From positions 434,001 to 498,000 of the forward strand of contig JACKPP010000002.1 of the NCBI GenBank assembly GCA_024233455.1: a stretch of DNA of 64,000 bases. Reading direction: 5' to 3'. Positions 58,013-64,000 of the stretch are shown in pieces. Position 1 is the first letter of the stretch, and every line of letters starts with the position of its first letter. The notes under the pieces are model-generated. The model was not told the DNA's origin. It saw nothing but the letters and a program-made list of their open reading frames with translations, and made no database searches. The position numbers were made by a program, and so were the translations under genes. The stretch is from Chlamydiales bacterium (lineage in GTDB: Bacteria > Chlamydiota > Chlamydiia > Chlamydiales > JACKPQ01).

Positions 58013-59530
58013 ATGCCCAAAGTTAATCAGTTGACTATGAACGTTGGAGATGTACCTGTAAGATTTTCTGTTTACAAGCAAAAGCTTAGAGCGTTAAACC
58101 TTCTTTGCTTAACCCCGCTTTATATTGACGGACCTGTACAAGTAAACGACCCTGAGCAATGCTTTAAAGCCTTGGGAAGCGGTCGATTAAGTCTTCAAAA
58201 TCGCCTACTCACCATCCAGCCACGAGGCTATGGAGGAGCTGGCGGTAAAGAGGAAGAAGAAGCTAAGATCCCTCATGAATACACCTGTTCTATCACTCAC
58301 CAACTCATGCGCTATCCGGTGATTGCAGCCGATGGCGAAACTTACGAGCTCGAGGCCATACAGAAGCATTTAGCCTTACATGATAATAGTCCGTTGCACA
58401 ACGTCCCTCTGGCCCATAAAATGCTCACTCCCAACAGGGCTTTAGAGCGCCTGATAACCACTTTCCTAGAAAACACACCGTCAGCAGCAGCTGACCTATA
58501 TCTGCCAACTGGAAAGAATGATGAAGATTCCCAGGTGTTGCTCGCGAATCCAAAAGAGGAGCCTCAGAAAGGAGATGACACTAGCCACTGCTCATCTGGA
58601 TCATTCCACCAGCAATTACAATCTCTTGTTCATACTGTGAGAGCAGCCTCTGAATCTTCAAATAATACCCCAATAAAACCGAGCTCTATACAACAACACA
58701 AATTCGATTCACCTCCTTCCAAGCCAACGCTAGGATTGAGTAATAACCTTGACCTTTCATCAGAGGTGAGTAAGCCAGCATTAGTCGCAGCCTCATCCAG
58801 CAGCGCACCACCAGCCGTGCCCCAGATGGCCTTCGGTAAAGCCAAATGGTCCCAATACTTCGGAGGGTTTGGAGATATTGGTGAAGAGCCTCCTCTACCT
58901 GCAGACATCGAACAAATCCTTGATAGTCCTTGTCCTATTTGGCCTGATAAAAAAGTGTGCGAAACGCATCTGCTCACCCTCATTCCAAGTCACATAGATG
59001 GGAAGTACCTGACTCTAAGAAAACTAGATGAGATGATTAGACGCCCACAAGGAGGTGGTCAACCAATAAAGTATAATTATTGGCCTCCTTATACCAAAGA
59101 ATTCACCCACCAAAAAGAAAACACTTGGGTATTGATGACCCGTGAAGTTCTACCGAATGGACTAAGTAGTGCTGAGCTATCGAAAAAAAGTGGTCTCCCG
59201 TATGAAGTTCCAAGCATCGTCGAGGCAGTTACTAGCATCTTTATGGAGGGCGTAAAAACTGGAAGAGAGCTCTATGTAGGTCACAGACCAGATCGGGGGT
59301 GTGATTATTTTACTTTTACTGAAGATGCATACTACCGAATTCTTCAAGAGTCTCCCCTAGGCGGTCTAGTCACAATAGACCCAAGACCCTTCATACGGTC
59401 GAGAAGGCCCACTACACATTTTATGCGCTACCTCGGTCAACGGGAAATAGAACTCATAAGACTGAAGCATACGAGCGGTTACGTTATCGCTAGTGGAGGG
59501 TCAATGCGAAAATTTCTCGTACCAAGCTAA
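58013..59530 (+). CDS. U-box domain protein (E3 ubiquitin ligase-like effector candidate)
   Basis: 505 residues. U-box at about 88-155: YTCSITHQLMRYPVIAADGE, YELEAIQKHL, then PLAHKMLTPNRALERLITTF, with the hydrophobic contacts for an E2 enzyme. Before it, residues 1-78 form a compact region ending LLTIQPRGYGGAGG, faintly like a ubiquitin-like fold. A polar disordered linker (160-280) and a conserved-looking C-terminal domain follow (FGKAKWSQYFGGFGDIGEEP, ETHLLTLIPSHIDGKYLTL, WVLMTREVLP), which I recall as common in amoeba-associated chlamydial proteins. Acts on host ubiquitination by inference. Start at MPKVNQLTMNVG with AGGA upstream; the in-frame extension to 57926 is MITE sequence. Confidence 0.8.
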   Translation: MPKVNQLTMNVGDVPVRFSVYKQKLRALNLLCLTPLYIDGPVQVNDPEQCFKALGSGRLSLQNRLLTIQPRGYGGAGGKEEEEAKIPHEYTCSITHQLMRYPVIAADGETYELEAIQKHLALHDNSPLHNVPLAHKMLTPNRALERLITTFLENTPSAAADLYLPTGKNDEDSQVLLANPKEEPQKGDDTSHCSSGSFHQQLQSLVHTVRAASESSNNTPIKPSSIQQHKFDSPPSKPTLGLSNNLDLSSEVSKPALVAASSSSAPPAVPQMAFGKAKWSQYFGGFGDIGEEPPLPADIEQILDSPCPIWPDKKVCETHLLTLIPSHIDGKYLTLRKLDEMIRRPQGGGQPIKYNYWPPYTKEFTHQKENTWVLMTREVLPNGLSSAELSKKSGLPYEVPSIVEAVTSIFMEGVKTGRELYVGHRPDRGCDYFTFTEDAYYRILQESPLGGLVTIDPRPFIRSRRPTTHFMRYLGQREIELIRLKHTSGYVIASGGSMRKFLVPS

Positions 59531-59606
59531 AACTAGGATATTGGGTATCGCTACCCTGCCCGCTAAGCCCACGTACCTTCAGCTATCAATTAGAGCCTAA
59601 AACCAC

Positions 59607-61316
59607 TTAAATAAGACCGAGCACATCTTTATATGTGGAGCAATCCATCGCCTCGGCCGCGAGCGCCCGTGCATCTTTTAGGCAGGTGCGGCGCACAGCC
59701 TCTTTGATTGCCGGAATGTAGCGTGGCGGGCATGAGAGAGTGCGCACGCCAAGACCGATAAGTAGAGGGGTGAATTTGGGATCGGCGGCCAGATCGCCAC
59801 ATAGACTGATAGGAATCTGATGGTGGCGCGCTTCTTTTGCGGCTTTGGCTATCATCCGCAAAATACTTGGATGGGCCGGGGCAAAACCCGATTTAGGATC
59901 GGAGCGGTCACTTGCCAGAGCATACTGAGTAAGGTCATTGGTGCCGATAGAGAAAAAGTCACACTCCTGGGCCATGAGATCGGCCATAATGATAGCCGAG
60001 GGCACTTCCATCATCGCCCCGATATGGAGATTTTTAGGAAGCGCTACATTTTTTTTCCGCAGCCTTTCCTGCTCGATGAGAATGAGCATTTTGGCCGCTT
60101 TGAGCTCATCGATATCGCTAACCAGTGGCAAGAGTATACGCAAATCAAAACCTGCTCCGGCCCGCAAAAGAGCACGTACTTGAATCCGAAAAACTTCGGG
60201 ACGCTGCAACAGGAAACGGATGGCTCTGCAACCCAGCGCGGGGTTGGTTTGAGGCACAAACGTGGGGCAAAAGTCTTTATCCCCTCCCACATCGAATAGG
60301 CGAAATGTCACTGGCATATCCCCAGCTATTTCTAGAATGCGCCGGTAGACTGCACTTTGCCTCTCTTCAGAGGTGGCAGAGTCTTCTTGCAAAAAAAGGT
60401 ATTCCGAGCGAAAAAGACCAATACCAGCAGCTCCCGAAGAGACAATACGGGTCATGTCTTCGATGGATTCGATGTTGGCCATCACGTTGATCTGCTCTCC
60501 ATCGGTAGTGGCAGAGGGAAGATGCGCGTTTTCTTGCTGTTTTTTGGATATACTGACGTGCTCTTCCAAGAGTGTCTGGTATTTCTCCAGTGTTTCTTTG
60601 GAAGGATGCAAGATGACTTTTCCGGCATTTCCATCGACAATCATGTCAAAAGGTCCATCATCTAGGTAGGATTGCAGATCGATATCTGCGACAAAAGGTA
60701 CGCCTTTGGATTTGGCAATTAGCGCCGTATGAGAGGTGGCACCCCCGACATGGGTTACAAAAGCCATAGCACCTGAGCGAAGAGCTTCAGCTGCATCTGA
60801 GGGAACGATTTCCTTGGACAAAATGATACTGTTTTTGGGCAAGGCTTCGATTTCTTTTTTGTGCCGCGCACGCAAATGCCACATGATCCGCTGAGACAAA
60901 TCCCGTACATCAACAAGGCGTTGTTGAAAGTAGGTGTCGGTAATTTTGGAAAATTGGTCCTCGTATTCGCTTATTACCGATCTAAAAACCGTCTCTGTAT
61001 TTTGAAGTTGGTGGCGGATACGGTCTTCTACTTCGGTAATGATAGGATCTTCTAGCATTTGAATGTGGGTGTCGATGATGCTAGCTGCAGCATCGCCACC
61101 TTCTCTTGCCATGTAGTTTTGCAAGCCAAGGAGCTCTTCTCGGGATGAAGCTAGCGCATTTCTGTAACGTTCGATTTCGGAATCTGCTTCGCCGCTATGA
61201 ATTTTGATGATAGGGATGGTTTCTTCAGCAGCTGTCAGGAAGTGACCAGAGCCTATGGCGATGCCGTCACAGAGCGCAGCACCGTTTAGGATAACCTCCC
61301 CCTTTGAGCTAGGCAT
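59607..61316 (-). CDS. ptsI: PTS enzyme I
   Basis: 569 residues. Phosphoenolpyruvate-protein phosphotransferase. Phospho-His in GGATSHTALIAKSKGVPF, PEP-binding MMEVPSAIIMADLM, SIGTNDLTQYALASDRSD and the active Cys in ISLCGDLAADP. The start MPSSKGEVILNG (61316) overlaps ptsH by eight bases with GAGG six bases upstream. No sugar EII gene is in the window. Confidence 0.96.
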   Translation of the reverse strand: MPSSKGEVILNGAALCDGIAIGSGHFLTAAEETIPIIKIHSGEADSEIERYRNALASSREELLGLQNYMAREGGDAAASIIDTHIQMLEDPIITEVEDRIRHQLQNTETVFRSVISEYEDQFSKITDTYFQQRLVDVRDLSQRIMWHLRARHKKEIEALPKNSIILSKEIVPSDAAEALRSGAMAFVTHVGGATSHTALIAKSKGVPFVADIDLQSYLDDGPFDMIVDGNAGKVILHPSKETLEKYQTLLEEHVSISKKQQENAHLPSATTDGEQINVMANIESIEDMTRIVSSGAAGIGLFRSEYLFLQEDSATSEERQSAVYRRILEIAGDMPVTFRLFDVGGDKDFCPTFVPQTNPALGCRAIRFLLQRPEVFRIQVRALLRAGAGFDLRILLPLVSDIDELKAAKMLILIEQERLRKKNVALPKNLHIGAMMEVPSAIIMADLMAQECDFFSIGTNDLTQYALASDRSDPKSGFAPAHPSILRMIAKAAKEARHHQIPISLCGDLAADPKFTPLLIGLGVRTLSCPPRYIPAIKEAVRRTCLKDARALAAEAMDCSTYKDVLGLI

Positions 61317-61584
61317 TACCATCCTCAAATTCAGATTCAAAAGCTTCAATAAGCGCTTGCATGGTTGTTTCAGCATCTTCTCCATCAACGTCAATCTGTA
61401 TGCGCGCATTTTTTTGCGCTGCAAGGATTAGTACCCCCATAATGCTTCTAGCATTCACTTTTTCACCTCGATAGGTGAAGTGCACCTGGGAGCGTTTATC
61501 TTGGAGCAAACGCGCAATGTAGGCTGCAGGACGGGCGTGCAAACCTAATGGATTCTTAACCTTGACTTCTCGCTGCAATTTCAT
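61309..61584 (-). CDS. ptsH: HPr phosphocarrier protein
   Basis: 91 residues. His15-type site in NPLGLHARPAAYIARLL and the regulatory serine (Ser46 type) in VNARSIMGVLILAAQ, the target of HPr kinase. The first 29 bp overlap the end of hprK. Confidence 0.96.
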   Translation of the reverse strand: MKLQREVKVKNPLGLHARPAAYIARLLQDKRSQVHFTYRGEKVNARSIMGVLILAAQKNARIQIDVDGEDAETTMQALIEAFESEFEDGNA

Positions 61585-62527
61585 GAGTCTCTTCCTGTCT
61601 CTGACGCTTTGCGATTGTTTCCAAGAGTTTTCTATTAAACTCTTTTGCTGAATTATATCCCAGTTCTTTTAAACGATGGTTCAAAACAATGGTCTCGATC
61701 AGAAGAACAATGTCACGGCCCGGCTTTACTGGGACAACGTGATAGGGAACTTTAATGCCTAGAATATCGCGTCGTTTCTCTTCTAGGCCTATACGGTCGT
61801 AAAAATGCTTATCGTTCCACGCCTCGAGTTGGACTATCACATCGATGCGCTTTCTTTCGCTTACACAAACTGCTCCATAGAGGTGCGCCACATTGATAAT
61901 CCCAATACCGCGAATCTCAAGCAAATGGCGCGTGAGTTCAGGTCCCGAGCCCTCTAAATACGCTTCTTCTCTTTTTTTAACGCGCACAACATCGTCGCTA
62001 ATCAGTCGGTGACCACGCTCGACAAGACCAAGTGCTGCCTCGCTTTTGCCAACGGCTGAATCACCAGTGATAAAAACACCCACGCCAAAAGCTTCAACTA
62101 GTGTGCCATGAAGTGAGATAGATGAGGAAAATTCCTCGGCTAAAATGACGGTGATCTGTGTGAACAATTGCATTGTGGAAATAGGTGTGCTGAAAATCGG
62201 AATTTGCCTCTTTTCGCAGATAGCAGATAAATCTGGTAGTGGCGAAAATCCTCTGGAGATGATCACTGCAGGAACATCGGTTCCGAGCACAGCTAAAAGC
62301 CTCTCCTGTCGCACATCAAAGGTAAGCTCTTTTAAAAATTCAAGCTCCGCTCTTCCAAAAATCAAGATGCGTCCTTCCGCCAAATTTTTGGTATAGCCGG
62401 TTAGGCTTAAACCTGGTCTTTCGGCTTCGGGCACTAAAATCTTTTTCTCGAGCTTACCCTCGTTTTCTTGGGTAAGTTTCAGTCTTTCACCGTACTGGGA
62501 GTAGAAATCGCGTATTGATACTTCCAT
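61556..62527 (-). CDS. hprK: HPr kinase/phosphorylase
   Basis: 323 residues. N-terminal regulatory domain (1-130) and C-terminal kinase: Walker A FITGDSAVGKSEAALGLVER, LISDDVVRVKK, and the family signature LLEIRGIGIINVAHLYG. Phosphorylates and dephosphorylates HPr at serine. With PtsH and PtsI it forms a regulatory PTS operon hprK-ptsH-ptsI. Confidence 0.96.
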   Translation of the reverse strand: MEVSIRDFYSQYGERLKLTQENEGKLEKKILVPEAERPGLSLTGYTKNLAEGRILIFGRAELEFLKELTFDVRQERLLAVLGTDVPAVIISRGFSPLPDLSAICEKRQIPIFSTPISTMQLFTQITVILAEEFSSSISLHGTLVEAFGVGVFITGDSAVGKSEAALGLVERGHRLISDDVVRVKKREEAYLEGSGPELTRHLLEIRGIGIINVAHLYGAVCVSERKRIDVIVQLEAWNDKHFYDRIGLEEKRRDILGIKVPYHVVPVKPGRDIVLLIETIVLNHRLKELGYNSAKEFNRKLLETIAKRQRQEETHEIAARSQG

Positions 62528-62535
62528 AATTCATG

Positions 62536-62564
62536 AACATAGGATATAAGTTTTTTTTAAGCAA
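62536..62564 (-). promoter_or_regulatory. Promoter candidate of hprK-ptsH-ptsI
   Basis: On the minus strand TTGCTT (62559-62564), 17 bp, TATGTT (62536-62541), then eight bases and the ATG of hprK. Confidence 0.5.
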
Positions 62565-62654
62565 TGATTTAACCACCGAAATATTAATAGTTTAAAAAAT
62601 CACAGAAATAGTAACTGTTTATAATAAAATCCAAATTATGCTAAAACTAAAAGT

Positions 62655-63926
62655 ATGACTTATACCCGTTTAGTTATTATCGGCGGCGGATTTGGCGGTT
62701 TAAATGTCGCCAAGTCACTAGGCAATGCCAAGATGGACATTCTGCTGATAGACAAGAAAAATCACCATCTTTTTCAACCCCTTCTTTATCAGGTTGCCAG
62801 CGCAGCTCTATCTCCAGCTGATATCGCTATGCCGCTTCGTGAAATCTTACGTGCCAACCGGAATACGACAGTGCTGATGGGCGATGTGGTCGATATAGAC
62901 AAAGAAAAACGCCTGGTTATTTTAGGCAACGGCGATACCTTTGGCTACGATTATCTCGTCATCGCTACAGGAGCCCGCCACTCGTATTTTGGAAATGACC
63001 AGTGGGAGCCGATGGCTCCGGGCTTAAAAACCCTTCTCGATGCCCTTCAGATACGCGAGCGTCTTCTGACCTCATTTGAAAAAGCTGAGCGCTGCGATAG
63101 CATCACCGAAGCCTTTAAATTTCTCAATTTTGTCATTATTGGAGCTGGACCTACCGGGGTGGAAATGGCCGGAGCTATTGCTGAAATTGCCCATAAGACT
63201 ATGATCCAAAACTTTAGGCGTATCAAACCCGAAAAAGCGCGTATCTACCTGCTTGAAGCGGCACCCCGTGTTTTGCCCCCTTACCCTGAGCGCCTATCTA
63301 AACGCGCGCACAAAGATTTGGAGAAGATGGGAGTGAGAGTGATGACCGGAAAACGCGTTACCGCCGTCACAGAAGATGGCGTTCAACTAGAAGATGGTTT
63401 CATCGAATCGCGCAACGTCATCTGGGCAGCTGGCAACCAAGCCTCTCCCCTGCTAAGAAGCCTAGATACCGACCTTGATCGCTCGGGTAGAGCTATTGTT
63501 GAAAATGACCTCTCAATTCCGGGCCACCCAGAAATCTTTGTGATTGGTGATGCCGCTCACGTACTCGATAAAAAAGGGGCGCCCATTCCAGCAGTTGCAC
63601 CCGGGGCAGTTCAAGAAGGGCGTTACGTGGCGAAAATCATTCGCAAAGGCACTCCTAAAGAGCGTCGCACGCCATTTAAATACTTCGATAAAGGAAGTAT
63701 GGCCACCATCGGCAAGTGCAAAGCGGTTGCTTTTTTCAAAAAGTTTCAGTTCACCGGTTTGATTGCCTGGGTCGCCTGGGGATTTATCCATATTGCCTAT
63801 CTCATTGGATTTAGAAACCGCTTTAGCGTGGGTCTAAACTGGTTTTTTCACTATTTTTCAGGCATCCGCGGAGCGCGTCTCATTCAAAAGTCTATCCAAG
63901 AAAACGACGAAGACAAGAAATCATAA
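62655..63926 (+). CDS. ndh: Type II NADH:quinone oxidoreductase
   Basis: 423 residues. Non-proton-pumping NADH dehydrogenase. FAD-binding VIIGGGFGGLNVAKSL at the N-terminus, second dinucleotide fold VIIGAGPTGVEMAGAIAEI, FVIGDAAHV, and FHYFSG near the membrane-binding C-terminus. This enzyme is not found in Chlamydiaceae, which rely on Nqr, but occurs in environmental chlamydiae. The remaining 74 bp of the window hold nothing I can support. Confidence 0.95.
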   Translation: MTYTRLVIIGGGFGGLNVAKSLGNAKMDILLIDKKNHHLFQPLLYQVASAALSPADIAMPLREILRANRNTTVLMGDVVDIDKEKRLVILGNGDTFGYDYLVIATGARHSYFGNDQWEPMAPGLKTLLDALQIRERLLTSFEKAERCDSITEAFKFLNFVIIGAGPTGVEMAGAIAEIAHKTMIQNFRRIKPEKARIYLLEAAPRVLPPYPERLSKRAHKDLEKMGVRVMTGKRVTAVTEDGVQLEDGFIESRNVIWAAGNQASPLLRSLDTDLDRSGRAIVENDLSIPGHPEIFVIGDAAHVLDKKGAPIPAVAPGAVQEGRYVAKIIRKGTPKERRTPFKYFDKGSMATIGKCKAVAFFKKFQFTGLIAWVAWGFIHIAYLIGFRNRFSVGLNWFFHYFSGIRGARLIQKSIQENDEDKKS

Positions 63927-64000
63927 CGCACTTGCTTTTAGTAACTTAATATTATCACGCTCATAATTAATGAGTTACAATCATTGGTGCATTTTTTTCA

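Noticed and set aside
59543..59560. GGGTA-TCGC-TACCC hairpin between the U-box gene and ptsI as terminator
   Set aside because: The stem is only five base pairs and no T-run follows, so support is too weak.
1..64000. CRISPR array, prophage or complete insertion sequence
   Set aside because: No regularly spaced repeats, no transposase or integrase and no phage structural genes were found; the only repeats are MITEs, palindromes and the dnaX tandem repeat.

Overview
The window comes from a chromosome of the phylum Chlamydiae, outside the classical Chlamydiaceae (a Parachlamydia-, Waddlia- or Simkania-like amoeba-associated lineage). The evidence is gene order and gene content. A murF-mraY-murD-LysM-ftsW-murG-murC/ddl-ftsQ-cutA run carries the MurC-Ddl fusion typical of chlamydiae. 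Other chlamydial neighbourhoods are miaA-rsbV, rsfS/nadD and fabF-nudix, aas-cysS with lysS and priA nearby, dnaX-ybaB with ptsI-ptsH, and ftsY-sucC-sucD-htrA. A type II NADH dehydrogenase, MITEs and eukaryote-like effector candidates point to an environmental chlamydia. The species cannot be named from the sequence alone. No rRNA, CRISPR array, prophage or complete insertion sequence was seen, and the only tRNA found is tRNA-Cys.

Layout. 1-9.5 kb: 3' part of htrA, an ATPase/nuclease-like gene with twin palindromes, the sucC-sucD-M50 protease operon, then ftsY, a proline-rich protein and priA. 9.5-15 kb: an Inc-like coiled-coil protein, a B3/4-LysRS fusion, a MITE and a second Inc-like membrane protein. 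15-23 kb (minus strand): aas-cysS-small genes, bioY-nudix-fabF, rsfS-nadD. 23-28 kb: a second ATPase/nuclease-like gene with palindromes, then a HAD phosphatase, a coiled-coil protein, miaA, rsbV and khpA. 28-39.5 kb: aldo/keto reductase, MITE remnant, orphan gene, then the peptidoglycan/division operon. 39.5-46 kb: accessory island with two CE-clan (Ulp1/C48-like) protein genes, one intact and one with Ala at the canonical Cys position, tRNA-Cys-rsmI, a MITE and paired GT9 glycosyltransferases. 46-54.3 kb: metallophosphoesterase, Fe/Zn-cluster protein, phosphohexomutase, PgpH-like HD phosphodiesterase, dnaX, ybaB. 54.4-59.5 kb: large ankyrin-like protein, MITE and U-box protein. 59.6-64 kb: ptsI-ptsH-hprK and ndh.

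How the parts fit. The housekeeping blocks cover envelope and division precursor synthesis, translation, replication, TCA-cycle succinyl-CoA synthetase and a regulatory PTS (EI, HPr, HPr kinase) without a sugar permease in view. Accessory genes lie between these blocks, often beside four copies of one MITE family. The candidate effectors (CE-clan proteases, U-box, ankyrin, Inc-like) would act on host ubiquitin and membrane pathways.

The most unusual signals are: (1) two unrelated-sequence but same-architecture AAA ATPase + winged-helix + PD-(D/E)XK genes, each with its own long palindrome overlapping its promoter; (2) a tRNA-editing-type B3/4 domain fused to lysyl-tRNA synthetase; (3) repeated promoter-like sequences placed so that transcription would start at or within a base or two of the AUG; and (4) a MITE family with 5-bp AT-rich target duplications sitting at effector gene borders.
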